From the NCBI RefSeq assembly GCF_949282365.1, contig NZ_CASDOY010000016.1:1-31600 (forward strand): a DNA stretch of 31,600 nucleotides, given 5' to 3'. The first letter of the stretch is position 1; every line of letters begins with the position of its first letter. The notes under the pieces are model-generated. The model saw nothing but the letters and a program-made list of their open reading frames with translations, made no database searches and was not told the DNA's origin. The translations under genes and the position numbers were made by a program. Below are positions 14,187-22,137 of the stretch, piece after piece. This DNA comes from an uncultured Desulfovibrio sp. Lineage in GTDB: Bacteria; Desulfobacterota; Desulfovibrionia; Desulfovibrionales; Desulfovibrionaceae.

Positions 14187-15390
14187 TGGCCTGTGGGCCC
14201 TGGCCCCCCAATTCGCCGAGCAGGTGCTGTACGACATCCGCGCCCGCACGGCAGGTGGGGGACAGCCCGCTCCCGTACCGGTCAGGCCCGCGCCCCAACC
14301 GTTCAGCCTGCGGCGCGGTGTGGCCGTGATTTCCGTCACCGGCGTCATCCCCCGCAAGCGCGGCCGGATGTCGGAAACGGGGCAGCTGGAGATCAGGCAG
14401 GCGCTGGAGGAAGCCCGGCAGGATGAGCGCGTCCGGGGCATCCTGCTCTCCTTCAACTCTCCGGGCGGCGTGGCCGCCGGGGTCAAGGAGCTGGCGGACT
14501 ACATCGCCCGTATCGACGACAAGCCCGTGGCCGCCTATGCCGACGGGCTGGCCGCTTCCGCCGCCTACTGGCTGGCCTCGGCCACAGGCCGTGTCTACGC
14601 CCCGGCCACTGCCCAGGTGGGCAGCGTGGGCGTCATCTCCGAGCTGGTCAACATCAGCGGCTATCTGGACAAGATGGGGGTCTCCATCAGCTACATCGCC
14701 AGCGGCAAATGGAAAACGGCGGGCAACCCCGTGGAGAAGCTGACCCCGGAGCAGACGGCCTATTTCCAGGAGCGCGTGGACGCCCTGCATACTGTTTTCA
14801 AGGCTGACGTGGCCCAACACATGGGCATCAGCCAGGACCCCGCGTGGACGGAGGCGCAGATCCTGTTCGCCCAGCCCGCGCAGCAGCTTGGCCTCGTGAC
14901 CGCCATCGTGCAGGACGAGGACCAGGCCATCAACCGGCTTTTGGAGGTAACGATGCCCGATAACAGCCCTGATACCCCCGCGCAGGCCATGACGCGCGAC
15001 CGTCTGGCCGCCGAGGCCCCTGAATTGCTTCAAGCACTGCTTGAAGAAGGCCGGGATTCGGCCAGTGACGATGGCGTGGAGTATGCCCTGAACGCCATGG
15101 AAACTGTCTGCGGCAAGGAAAAGGCCGAAGCCGTGCGCACGTTCGTGGCCCAGGCGAAAGCGCTGGGCCTGTCCGCACAGCAGCTGGCCGGTCTCGGCAA
15201 GCTCATGCCGCAGGCCCCTGCCGCACAGCAGGCCCCTGCGGAGCCGCAGAACAGCAAGGCCGCCATCCTCAACGCCCTGCAGGAGCAGGGGGCGCAGACG
15301 CTGCCTGCCGCTCCAGGAGCGCTCTCCAGCGAAGGCAAGAGCAAACTGGTGGCTGATGCCGAGCGGCGTCGCGCCGAGGCCGCCATGTAA
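14173..15390 (+). CDS. Prohead protease S49 family (lambda gpC-like) with C-terminal scaffold
   Basis: A 405-aa protein. Residues about 45-245 form a ClpP/S49-type serine protease: FNSPGG (94-99), the nucleophile serine in GLAASAAYW (S129), and the likely catalytic lysine in SGKWKTAG (K179 or K181). It should cleave the scaffold and portal ends during capsid maturation. The last 145 residues are Ala/Gln/Glu-rich and helical, like the lambda scaffold Nu3, which is encoded in frame inside gene C. Start chosen at ATG 14173 with AAGGAG seven bases upstream; ATG 14176 is also possible. The protein order protease-scaffold, decoration, capsid equals lambda C/Nu3-D-E. Confidence 0.88.
   Translation: MMTPDGLWALAPQFAEQVLYDIRARTAGGGQPAPVPVRPAPQPFSLRRGVAVISVTGVIPRKRGRMSETGQLEIRQALEEARQDERVRGILLSFNSPGGVAAGVKELADYIARIDDKPVAAYADGLAASAAYWLASATGRVYAPATAQVGSVGVISELVNISGYLDKMGVSISYIASGKWKTAGNPVEKLTPEQTAYFQERVDALHTVFKADVAQHMGISQDPAWTEAQILFAQPAQQLGLVTAIVQDEDQAINRLLEVTMPDNSPDTPAQAMTRDRLAAEAPELLQALLEEGRDSASDDGVEYALNAMETVCGKEKAEAVRTFVAQAKALGLSAQQLAGLGKLMPQAPAAQQAPAEPQNSKAAILNALQEQGAQTLPAAPGALSSEGKSKLVADAERRRAEAAM
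14953..15390 (+). CDS. Nested in-frame scaffold protein (Nu3-like)
   Basis: Within the protease gene, GGAGG at 14943-14947 lies five bases before an in-frame ATG at 14953 (residue 261 of the long protein). The product would be 145 aa, starting MPDNSPDTPAQAMTRD, helical and acidic/Ala-rich, ending at the shared stop. In lambda, Nu3 is made from such an internal start in gene C and serves as the scaffold around which the capsid assembles. The strong ribosome binding site at the domain border makes the same arrangement here likely. Confidence 0.7.
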   Translation: MPDNSPDTPAQAMTRDRLAAEAPELLQALLEEGRDSASDDGVEYALNAMETVCGKEKAEAVRTFVAQAKALGLSAQQLAGLGKLMPQAPAAQQAPAEPQNSKAAILNALQEQGAQTLPAAPGALSSEGKSKLVADAERRRAEAAM

Positions 15391-15401
15391 AGGAGAAAGG
15401 C

Positions 15402-15803
15402 ATGAGCAAAGTGATCGCCCACAGTTATGAGTTCGGCCCCCGTTTTTCCGAGCTCGTCATTCACGAGATTGACCCCCGTTACAGCCGCGAGAAGGTCATG
15501 CTGGCCGCCTCGTCCGGTGATCTGGCCTTCGGCACGGTGCTGACCCGCGATGCGGACGGCAATTATTCCGCCCTCAAGGAGGCCGACGGCACCCTGGGCG
15601 ATGCCAAGGCCGTGCTGATCCAGACCGCAGCCAATGCCGACGCCCCCCAGGAAGTGAACGTGCTGCGCGGCTACGCCATCATCAACAGGAACAAGCTGCG
15701 CTTCGACAGCAGCGTGGCCAAGAAGGACGAAGCCGTGCAGGCCCTGCATGACCTGGGCTTTGCCATCCGCACCATCGAGGAGGTGGAAGACGATGAATCT
15801 TAA
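15402..15803 (+). CDS. Head decoration protein, lambda gpD-like
   Basis: A 133-aa protein behind AAAGGAGAAAGGC. It has the HDPD-family core: GDLAFGTVLTRDADGNY near 39-55, ADGTLGDAKAVLIQTAAN, and NVLRGYAIINRNKLRF near 85-100. Proteins of this family trimerise on the outside of the expanded capsid and stabilise it against DNA pressure. Position between protease/scaffold and capsid gene agrees with lambda D. The end overlaps the capsid gene by 11 bases. Confidence 0.85.
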   Translation: MSKVIAHSYEFGPRFSELVIHEIDPRYSREKVMLAASSGDLAFGTVLTRDADGNYSALKEADGTLGDAKAVLIQTAANADAPQEVNVLRGYAIINRNKLRFDSSVAKKDEAVQALHDLGFAIRTIEEVEDDES

Positions 15804-16803
15804 CTGGCCGGATACGTTTTCCGTGGTCGAGATGACCGAGGCCGTCAACAAGCTGCCGCTGATGCCCCTGCGTTTCGGCAGCATGTTCGAGACATCCGGG
15901 CTCACGACCACGCATATGACGTTCGATTACAAACGCGGCCGCATCATCCTGATCGCGGATTCCCCGCGTGGCTCCCAGCCCGAGTATGTGACCGGTCAGA
16001 CGGAAAAGCGCCAGACCAAGGTCCTGAGCTGCACGCATCTGTCCCAGGCGGACACGGTGTCGCCGGAAGACCTGCAGGACGTGCGGGCCTTCGGCTCCAC
16101 GGAGCTGGTGACGGCAGAGCGTATTGTCAACGACAAGCTCACCGCCATCAAGCGCAATCTGGACATGACGCTGGAGTTCCACCGTCTGGGCGCCATCAAG
16201 GGCATCGTGCTGGACGCTGACGGCAGCACCGTGCTGCACGACATTTTCCAGACCTTCGGCGTAACCCAGAAAAAGCAGGATCTGAGCTTCCCCGCCGCTG
16301 TGCAAGCGGACAAAAACCCCATCCTGAGCGGCATCATGGCGGCCAAGCGCAAGATCGAGGCGGCCATGGGCGGCAATCCCTACACGGGCATCAGCGCGGT
16401 CATCGGCTCCAATGCCTATGACATGCTGACCAGCCACGCCCTGGTGCGCGATGCCTACAACCTCTGGGCCGCCAACCAGAACAGCTTTGGCGACAACGAT
16501 TACCGCCGTCGCGGTTTTCCGTATGGCGGCATCCTCTGGATCGAGGCCTCGGACGTGGTGGGCGGCCGCAAGCTGGTGGATGACGACAAGGGCCACCTGT
16601 ATCCCACCGGCCCCGGCATCTGGAAGATGTACCACGCCCCCGCGGACTGGATCGAGACGGTCAATACCCGTGGCCTCCAGTTCTACGCCCGCATGGACGC
16701 CAAGGAGCGCGGTCGCGGCTACGACGTGGAAGTCCAGAGCAACCCGCTCACCATCTGCATGTTCCCCGAAGCCCTCGTGGAACTGACCTTCAAGGCGGCC
16801 TAA
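15793..16803 (+). CDS. Major capsid protein, lambda gpE family
   Basis: A 336-aa protein, the size of lambda gpE (341 aa). The N-terminus MNLNWPDTFSVVEMTEAVNK, then FKxR-type KRGRIILI, PRGSQPEYVTGQ and the C-terminal ERGRGYDVEVQSNPL are family features; it should adopt the HK97 fold and build the icosahedral shell. The start at 15793 lies inside the decoration gene, preceded by GAGGAGGTGG. The next gene is not a neck gene but the endolysin, which is unusual relative to lambda. Confidence 0.9.
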   Translation: MNLNWPDTFSVVEMTEAVNKLPLMPLRFGSMFETSGLTTTHMTFDYKRGRIILIADSPRGSQPEYVTGQTEKRQTKVLSCTHLSQADTVSPEDLQDVRAFGSTELVTAERIVNDKLTAIKRNLDMTLEFHRLGAIKGIVLDADGSTVLHDIFQTFGVTQKKQDLSFPAAVQADKNPILSGIMAAKRKIEAAMGGNPYTGISAVIGSNAYDMLTSHALVRDAYNLWAANQNSFGDNDYRRRGFPYGGILWIEASDVVGGRKLVDDDKGHLYPTGPGIWKMYHAPADWIETVNTRGLQFYARMDAKERGRGYDVEVQSNPLTICMFPEALVELTFKAA

Positions 16804-16804
16804 G

Positions 16805-17413
16805 ATGTCCGATTTCGCAACTGCCTACGCACCGCTGGCCGGCTTTGAAGGTGGTTGGTGCAACGTCCAGGGTGACAGCGGCGGCGAGACCTATGCGGGC
16901 ATCGCCCGCCGCTACTGGCCGGACTGGCCCGGCTGGAAGCTCATCGACGGCGAAAAAGCCCACAGCTCGTTCGCCTCCGGGGCCAGCGCGTTCACGCGCC
17001 ACCTGGCCACGGTGCCCGGCCTCGCCGATCTAGTGTCCAGCTGGTATCGCAGCGAGTGGTGGGATCGTCTTGGGCTCGCAGCCCTGCCGCAGGGTCTTGC
17101 CAACGAGATCTTCGAGCAGTCCGTGAACCTGGGCAAGGGCGGCGCCGGCAAGAAAGTCCAGCTGGTCTGCAATGCCTTCAATCGCGCGAAGGCCGGGAAC
17201 TCCCTGTTCGCCGACCTCAACGTTGACGGTGTCATCGGCCCCCGCACGCTGGATGCCCTGGCGGCCCTGCTGGCCAGGCGCACGGATGAAAAAGCCCTTG
17301 TCCATGCCCTCAACTGCATGCAGGGCGCGCACTACATCGAGCTTGCGGCCCGCAACCCCAGCCAGCGCAAGTTCACGGATGGCTGGATGAAACGTACCCA
17401 TTGCCCCGATTAG
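16805..17413 (+). CDS. Endolysin, glycoside hydrolase family 108 type
   Basis: A 202-aa protein. The N-terminal domain has the signature FEGGW (catalytic Glu15) and GETYAGIARRYWPDWPGW, typical of GH108 N-acetylmuramidases; the C-terminal half (GDVxVxGVIGPRTLDAL-like stretch, here DLNVDGVIGPRTLDAL) is the PG_binding_3 domain that binds peptidoglycan. It degrades the cell wall for lysis. No signal peptide is seen, so export needs the holin encoded next. It starts two bases after the capsid gene stop. The location in the structural operon, between capsid and neck genes, is noted as a finding. Confidence 0.85.
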   Translation: MSDFATAYAPLAGFEGGWCNVQGDSGGETYAGIARRYWPDWPGWKLIDGEKAHSSFASGASAFTRHLATVPGLADLVSSWYRSEWWDRLGLAALPQGLANEIFEQSVNLGKGGAGKKVQLVCNAFNRAKAGNSLFADLNVDGVIGPRTLDALAALLARRTDEKALVHALNCMQGAHYIELAARNPSQRKFTDGWMKRTHCPD

Positions 17414-17422
17414 GAGGGAACC

Positions 17423-17734
17423 ATGAAAAAACATTTCCTGAACCTGCTGTTCTGCCTCTGCTGCCTCTTTCCCTGCCTCGCGCTGGCAGCTGAAGCCGAA
17501 ACCGTGCCCGGCGCCGACATGGTGGCCACCATCATCAGCTGGCTGCCGGAAAGCTGGGGGCAGTGGATCACCTTCGTCGTGACCCTCTGTGCGGCCATCT
17601 CGGCCGTCTGGCCCCGTCCTGCCGATGACGCCAACGTGCTGGTGCGCTCCCTCTACACCGTGGTGAACGCCCTGGGCTTCAACGCGGGCAAGGCGCAGAA
17701 CGCGGACGACGCGGCGGCCCGCAACAGGCTGTGA
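17423..17734 (+). CDS. Putative holin-like membrane protein
   Basis: A 103-aa protein behind GGAGGGAACC. Residues 1-23 look like a signal peptide or signal-anchor (MKKHFLNLLFCLCCLFPCLALAAEA, in part), and residues about 45-65 (WGQWITFVVTLCAAISAVWP) form a second membrane segment. The C-terminal PADDANVLVRSLYTVVNALG and NAGKAxNADDA pattern is found in small phage membrane proteins next to endolysins. A role as a holin, timing lysis by opening the inner membrane, is inferred from position and topology; no holin family signature is definite. Confidence 0.6.
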   Translation: MKKHFLNLLFCLCCLFPCLALAAEAETVPGADMVATIISWLPESWGQWITFVVTLCAAISAVWPRPADDANVLVRSLYTVVNALGFNAGKAQNADDAAARNRL

Positions 17735-17738
17735 TGCC

Positions 17739-17930
17739 ATGCCGGTCTGGGCCCAGGCGCTCCTGCGGCTGGTGGTGGCGGTGCTGGCCTTTTTCCGCCG
17801 GGAGAGCGCGCGGTCTCGCACGGATGCTGTGCGTGCTGACCCTGGTGGTGAGTGGGTGCGCAAGTTCGGGGGCAGCGACAAACGCGCTTCCCCCGGCACC
17901 GATGACGCCGGGAGCCGTAGTGACGGATGA
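17739..17930 (+). CDS. Possible small membrane protein overlapping the lipoprotein gene
   Basis: A 63-aa frame starting five bases after the holin-like gene. It has one hydrophobic N-terminal stretch (WAQALLRLVVAVLAFF) and then a basic, low-complexity tail that is read across the out-of-frame lipoprotein gene. The first half may be real (a short inner-membrane spanin or antiholin); the second half looks like a shadow. The overlap is reminiscent of Rz/Rz1 pairs, in which one gene lies inside another. Confidence 0.35.
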   Translation: MPVWAQALLRLVVAVLAFFRRESARSRTDAVRADPGGEWVRKFGGSDKRASPGTDDAGSRSDG

Positions 17931-18048
17931 GTGGTGGTGTGCGGGCGAAGACGGCCTGACCCGGATGAATGGTCAGTGGCTGCATCTGCCCGCCTCCGAG
18001 GCCGGGGAGCTGCTGCTCTGGATCGAGTGGGTGGAGGACAACCGATGA
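17824..18048 (+). CDS. Lipoprotein, possible Rz1-type outer-membrane spanin
   Basis: A 74-aa frame whose N-terminus MLCVLTLVVSGCASSG is a lipoprotein signal with lipobox VSGC, cleaved before Cys12; a proline-containing linker (ALPPAPMTPG) follows, as in Rz1 proteins, then a Trp-rich tail. An o-spanin would link outer and inner membranes for the last lysis step. It overlaps the 17739 frame and ends in ATGA with the next gene. No strong ribosome binding site precedes ATG 17824. Alternatively it is an unrelated phage lipoprotein. Confidence 0.55.
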   Translation: MLCVLTLVVSGCASSGAATNALPPAPMTPGAVVTDEWWCAGEDGLTRMNGQWLHLPASEAGELLLWIEWVEDNR

Positions 18049-18317
18049 CCACCGAGATACTGCTGGGAGCCAATACGCTGCTGTTCGGCGCCAGCCTTTT
18101 TCTGGGCCATGAGTGGTGGAAGAGCCACAAGGCCCAGCACAAGGAGCTGGACGAAAGCATCAAGCGGCTGTCTGAGGTCTACGCGTCCAAGGCCGCCATG
18201 TACCGGGCGCACAAGCGCCTGGATGAGCTGGATGCCATCGCGGCGAATCACGCCCAGCGTCTGGCGCGTCTGGAGGCGGTCATGGAAGCCAAGCGGGATT
18301 GCTCCTGCGAGAGGTAG
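18045..18317 (+). CDS. Membrane-anchored coiled-coil protein (i-spanin or DUF2730-like)
   Basis: A 90-aa protein: residues 4-20 are hydrophobic (EILLGANTLLFGASLFLG), followed by a charged coiled coil (about 30-85) with many Leu/Arg/Glu. This is the layout of an inner-membrane spanin Rz, and also of the DUF2730 proteins of Mu-like phages. The start overlaps the lipoprotein stop (ATGA), so the two are coupled, which supports a spanin pair; the order (lipoprotein first) is the reverse of lambda Rz/Rz1. Ends in a Cys-rich tail (RDCSCER). Confidence 0.55.
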   Translation: MTTEILLGANTLLFGASLFLGHEWWKSHKAQHKELDESIKRLSEVYASKAAMYRAHKRLDELDAIAANHAQRLARLEAVMEAKRDCSCER

Positions 18318-18321
18318 CGGC

Positions 18322-18639
18322 ATGGGCTTCAAGGAGCAGCTTGAAGAAGATCTGCGCGCGGTGTTCTTCGACCCCTCGGAGTTCGGCGAGCAGGTGGAAC
18401 TGGCCGGGCATGAGGGCGTCCCGTGCGTCTATGAGCCGCTGGAGCTCACCCCCAGCGAGGGAAACGACCGTCCCGCCGTCAGCTATGAGGGCGTGACCAT
18501 CTATGTCGCTGCCGCCGATGTGCCGGACGAACTGCGCCCGCACCGCGAGACGACCTTCCGGGGACAGCGCTGGTTCGTGCTGGAATCCTCCTCCGGGGAG
18601 ACCATGCGCACCATCAGGCTCTACCGAGAGAGGACATGA
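18322..18639 (+). CDS. Head-tail joining protein, FII-like
   Basis: A 105-aa protein that begins MGFKEQLEEDLRAVFFDPSEFGE, the typical start of lambda gpFII and Gifsy-2-type head-tail joining proteins, followed by a beta-rich body (TIYVAAADVPDELRPHRE; RWFVLESSSGETMRTIRLYRE). It would close the connector and provide the attachment surface for the tail. It follows the lysis cassette and is the first neck gene. ATG chosen at 18322, preceded by GAGAGGTAGC. Its stop overlaps the next start (ATGA). Confidence 0.7.
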   Translation: MGFKEQLEEDLRAVFFDPSEFGEQVELAGHEGVPCVYEPLELTPSEGNDRPAVSYEGVTIYVAAADVPDELRPHRETTFRGQRWFVLESSSGETMRTIRLYRERT

Positions 18640-19331
18640 CCATGGTGATGAGAAACTGGGTGGAAGAGGAGGACAAATTCATCTCCATCCGCACCCCCGG
18701 GCTGGATCAGGCCGTGAAGCGGGCCATGAATGCCCTGACCGGCATGGAGGGGGTACACAAGTCGCACGCGCTGCGGCGGGCATTGGAGAAGGCTGTGGAT
18801 GTCGCCAAACAGGATGCACGGTACGTTGCCCAAAAAACGTACACGGCTACTCCCAAAAAGCTCTTTGAGAACATGAGCATCGGCTACCACAGCGATAACG
18901 ATGGCCAGGAAGGCGAGCTGGAGTTCACCGGTTCCTGGGGCCTGCACCTGTACCACTTCGAGCCGCTGCCGGCCATCCCCGGCAGGCGTCCGCGCGGCGG
19001 GGTGACAACAAAAGTACATCAGAAAGGCAGGCGTTATGCCAAGGAACTGGACGGCTTCGATGCCCCCTTCGTCATGCGGCGCAGGCAGGGCGACTACGGC
19101 CTGTTCGCCCATGTGACCGGTACGGGCTGGGGCAGCGTGCGGGGATCAGCCCGGGAAGAACCGAAAAACCTCTGGAAGAACAGCGTGACGATGCTCTGGG
19201 GGCCGTCTCCCATCCAGGCACTCATGCCGGAAAAAACGCAGCAGCGCATCATCGACCATGCGGCCGGGGTCTTTACCCAACATCTGCGCCGTGAAGTCGA
19301 GGCCCTGCTGGCCAGTCTGACGAGGGGCTAG
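18636..19331 (+). CDS. Tail completion/minor tail protein, gpZ-like (tentative)
   Basis: A 231-aa protein located between the FII-like and tail terminator-like genes, the place of lambda Z. The pattern of an N-terminal helical region with a run of Arg/Lys (ALRRALEKAVDVAKQDARYV) and a central Gly/Arg-rich loop (IPGRRPRGGVTTKVHQKGRRY) fits minor tail proteins that join heads and tails, although the sequence is distant from lambda gpZ (about 192 aa). Three closely spaced ATGs (18636, 18642, 18648) are possible starts; 18636 gives the ATGA overlap. Confidence 0.5.
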   Translation: MTMVMRNWVEEEDKFISIRTPGLDQAVKRAMNALTGMEGVHKSHALRRALEKAVDVAKQDARYVAQKTYTATPKKLFENMSIGYHSDNDGQEGELEFTGSWGLHLYHFEPLPAIPGRRPRGGVTTKVHQKGRRYAKELDGFDAPFVMRRRQGDYGLFAHVTGTGWGSVRGSAREEPKNLWKNSVTMLWGPSPIQALMPEKTQQRIIDHAAGVFTQHLRREVEALLASLTRG

Positions 19332-19333
19332 GC

Positions 19334-19825
19334 ATGGCGACCACGCGTCTGCTGTTGAAAGAGGTCTGCGCGGCTGTCCGTGAGGCACTGGCCGACTATC
19401 CCTTCCCGGCCCCTGACGGCAGCTGGAACGACGTCCGGGTGTTCCTGCACGGACTGCCGCAGGAGCAGGGCGACGCCTGCTATCCCTTCGTCATTGTGCG
19501 CTGGATCAGCGGCTCGGTGGAAAGCGATACGCCCCAGGTCACGCGCCTGCGCGAGACCGTGGGGCTGGCGCTGGGTATTCACGCACCCAGGACGCAGGAG
19601 CAGGCGGGCATCCTGCTGGCCGAATTGCTGGACTGCCTGCGCCGCCCTCTCTGGAAGGGGCGCGTCCTCGCGGGTCGATTCGAGCTGGAAGAGCCGGTCA
19701 AGGCCGAGATCCCCACGCCGCGCACGCGCTGGAACGAATACCACCTGGCCACCATCGAGACCGTTTGGAACTACGTCTGGCCGTCGCGCGGCCTGGAAGA
19801 ACTGACAAAAATGGAGAGACCATGA
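19334..19825 (+). CDS. Tail terminator-like protein
   Basis: A 163-aa protein with an N-terminal helix and a beta-rich body ending in a long C-terminal strand/helix. Order (after the gpZ-like gene, before the sheath) and size fit the tail terminator that caps the tail tube and sheath at the head-proximal end, the role of lambda gpU or P2 gpR/S. Sequence similarity to a named family is not certain from inspection. The C-terminus (TIETVWNYVWPSRGLEEL) overlaps the next gene by four bases. Confidence 0.5.
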   Translation: MATTRLLLKEVCAAVREALADYPFPAPDGSWNDVRVFLHGLPQEQGDACYPFVIVRWISGSVESDTPQVTRLRETVGLALGIHAPRTQEQAGILLAELLDCLRRPLWKGRVLAGRFELEEPVKAEIPTPRTRWNEYHLATIETVWNYVWPSRGLEELTKMERP

Positions 19826-20085
19826 ACCCTACGCAGTGCATCTATCTGGGCCCCAGCCGGCCTTTCGGGCTGCCGCTGGTGACGCGCGCGATCTTTCGCG
19901 GCGACCCTGAAATGACGTTCCCGCAGCTCTCGGCCCTGTTCGAGCAGCACAAAGAGCTGCGCACCCTGTTCGTTCCCGTGGCGGAACTGGCCACGTCCCG
20001 CATGTTGCTGACCATGCAGGGCACGGCCTTGCACAATGCCTATGCCGCCATCAAGAGCGCGTCGGCCAAGGCCCGGAAGAAGTAG
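19822..20085 (+). CDS. Small hypothetical tail-region protein (87 aa)
   Basis: An 87-aa protein that overlaps the tail terminator-like gene (ATGA) and ends 12 bases before the sheath. MNPTQCIYLGPSRPFGLPL at the N-terminus and a C-terminal Lys-rich helix (SASAKARKK) are visible. No family is recognised. Its position suggests it is made together with the sheath; a neck or sheath accessory role is possible. Confidence 0.6.
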   Translation: MNPTQCIYLGPSRPFGLPLVTRAIFRGDPEMTFPQLSALFEQHKELRTLFVPVAELATSRMLLTMQGTALHNAYAAIKSASAKARKK

Positions 20086-20097
20086 GAGGAGGACACA

Positions 20098-21585
20098 ATG
20101 GCAACCACCGGATACCGTCACGGCATCTACACCTCCGAGCAGGCCACCAGCATCCTGCCCGCCCGCACCGTGGACAGCGCGGTCGTCTTCGCCGTGGGCA
20201 CGGCGGCCGTGCATACGCTGGCCGAGGATAAGGCCCGCCCCGTCAACGTGCCGCAGCTCTTTTACAGCTACGACGAGTTCGTGCAGGCGATGGGCTGGGA
20301 TGCCGGCCATTTCGGCGACTACAGCCTGCAGGAGCTGATCTACAGCCATTTCGCCATCTACCGCGGCGCGCCCGTGGTCTGCGTCAATGTTTTCGACCCG
20401 GAAAAGCACAAGACCGAGGTCGCGGACGAGAGCCTGACCTTCGGCGCGTCGTCCCTGGACAAGGACACCGCCCGGCTGGCCCACAGCGGCGTCAGCGCCG
20501 TGGAGCTGAAGGATGAGCTGGGCGAGACCACCTATGCGGCAGGCACCGACTACAGCGTGGATGTCGTCACCGGCCTGCTGACCCGTCTGGCCGGGGGCAG
20601 CATCCCCGAAGGCGGCACGGTCACAGCCGGCTACATCTACGCCGACGTGAGCAAGGTCACGCCGGAAGACGTGATCGGCGGCATCGATCCGGCCAGCGGT
20701 CAGGGCACCGGTCTGGAGCTCATCGACGAGGTGTTCCCGCGCTTCCGGCTCGTGCCGTCCATCGTGGTGGCGCCGCAGTTCTGCGAGGACCCGGCGGTGG
20801 CCGTGGTCATGGCGGCCAAGTGCGATGGCATCAACGGCCTGTTCCGCGCCATTTGCCTGGTGGACATCCCCAGCAGCGGCGATGCTGCCGTGACCAAATA
20901 CAGCGACGTGCCCGGCTACAAGGAGCAGAACAACCTCACCGACGGCCTGATGGTCGTCTGCTGGCCCAAGGTCAAGCTGGGCGATGACGTGTACGGCCTT
21001 GCCACGCATCTGGCCGGGGTTATGGCGTCCACGGACGGCGATCACGACGGCATCCCCTACGCCAGCCCCAGCAACAAACGGCTGGACATCACCTCCAGCG
21101 GCTATGTGGGCGCTGACGGCCAGTGGCACGAGCTGTGGCTCGACCTGACCAAGGCCAACTACCTGGGCGGGCAGGGCATCTACACGGTCAGCAATTTTGA
21201 CGGCGGCATGAAGACCTGGGGCGGCCGCATGGCCTGCTACCCCAGCAATACCGACCCCAAGGACGCCTGGGACAGCGTTCGCCGCTTCTTCAACTGGCAT
21301 CAGGCCCAGTTCATCCTGACCTATTTCGCCAAGGTGGATGAGCCGCTGACCCGCCGCCTGGTGCAGACCTTCTTGAAGTCCGAGCAGATCAAGCTGGACG
21401 GCTACACCGCCCGCGAGATCATCCTGGGCGGCAGCATGACGTTCGACGAAAGCGAGAACCCCCAGACTGACCTCATCGACGGCATCATGCGCTTTCACCT
21501 GCGCATCACGCCGCCCGTGCCCGCCCGTGACATCGAGACGGTGTATGAATTCGACCCTGACAACCTCAATGCGTTGTTCGGTTAA
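20098..21585 (+). CDS. Contractile tail sheath protein (P2 FI-like)
   Basis: A 495-aa protein behind AGGAGGAGGACACA. It has the sheath pattern: YRHGIYTSEQATSI at the N-terminus, the FAVGTAAVHT strand, PRPVNVPQLFYSYDEFVQAMG, and the C-terminal region LDGYTAREIILGGSMTFDESEN with RFHLRITPPVPARDIE, which is the conserved sheath C-terminal domain. The P2 FI sheath is 396 aa; this one is about 100 residues longer. It contracts to drive the tube through the envelope. This gene defines the virus as a myovirus morphotype. Confidence 0.9.
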   Translation: MATTGYRHGIYTSEQATSILPARTVDSAVVFAVGTAAVHTLAEDKARPVNVPQLFYSYDEFVQAMGWDAGHFGDYSLQELIYSHFAIYRGAPVVCVNVFDPEKHKTEVADESLTFGASSLDKDTARLAHSGVSAVELKDELGETTYAAGTDYSVDVVTGLLTRLAGGSIPEGGTVTAGYIYADVSKVTPEDVIGGIDPASGQGTGLELIDEVFPRFRLVPSIVVAPQFCEDPAVAVVMAAKCDGINGLFRAICLVDIPSSGDAAVTKYSDVPGYKEQNNLTDGLMVVCWPKVKLGDDVYGLATHLAGVMASTDGDHDGIPYASPSNKRLDITSSGYVGADGQWHELWLDLTKANYLGGQGIYTVSNFDGGMKTWGGRMACYPSNTDPKDAWDSVRRFFNWHQAQFILTYFAKVDEPLTRRLVQTFLKSEQIKLDGYTAREIILGGSMTFDESENPQTDLIDGIMRFHLRITPPVPARDIETVYEFDPDNLNALFG

Positions 21586-21596
21586 GGAGGCCTACC

Positions 21597-22127
21597 GTGG
21601 GCAAGTATCTCCCTGAACAAACCATCGCTTTCCGCATCTACCACAACGGGGTCGATCAGATCGGCGTGGCCACCATCGACCTGCCGGAGCTGTCCTACAT
21701 GACGGAAAGCCTGTCCGGTGCCGGCATCGCTGGCGAGATCGACAGTCCGACCCTGGGCATGACGGAATCCATGACGCTGAAACTGTCGTTCATTTCCGTG
21801 TATCCCGAAGTGTTCAACATGCTGGACTGGACGCAGTCCAACCTGTTCGAGTGCTACGCCTCGATGCAGATGAGCGATCCGGCCACGTCCATGCGCACCT
21901 CTGTCCCCTTGCGCGTCAACGTGGTGGGCCGTGCCAAGAGCTTCCCCCTGGGCAGCCTTGAGCCCGGCAAGAAACAGGGCAATGAGCAGGAGCTGGAAGT
22001 GACCCGTCTGGAAGTGCTTCTGGATGGCGAGGAAAAGCTGCTCATCGACAAGCTCAATTTTATCCATCGTGTGAACGGCACTGATCTGCTGGCCACGGTG
22101 CGTGCCCAGATGGGCCTGAACGTCTAA
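21597..22127 (+). CDS. Tail tube protein (P2 FII-like)
   Basis: A 176-aa protein starting with GTG at 21597 behind TAAGGAGG, and directly following the sheath, as in P2 (FI-FII). The N-terminus GKYLPEQTIAFRIYHNGVDQIGVATIDLPEL and the internal STDxxF-like turns match phage major tail tube proteins (P2 FII has 172 aa). It polymerises into the hollow tube around the tape measure. No ATG is available at the N-terminus in a suitable place. Confidence 0.85.
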   Translation: MGKYLPEQTIAFRIYHNGVDQIGVATIDLPELSYMTESLSGAGIAGEIDSPTLGMTESMTLKLSFISVYPEVFNMLDWTQSNLFECYASMQMSDPATSMRTSVPLRVNVVGRAKSFPLGSLEPGKKQGNEQELEVTRLEVLLDGEEKLLIDKLNFIHRVNGTDLLATVRAQMGLNV

Positions 22128-22137
22128 GGAGGACGCC

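Noticed and set aside
12681..14486. Long - strand open frame (601 aa) opposite the portal
   Set aside because: Antisense shadow of the portal and protease genes; composition (His/Gly/Arg-rich) is typical of shadows.
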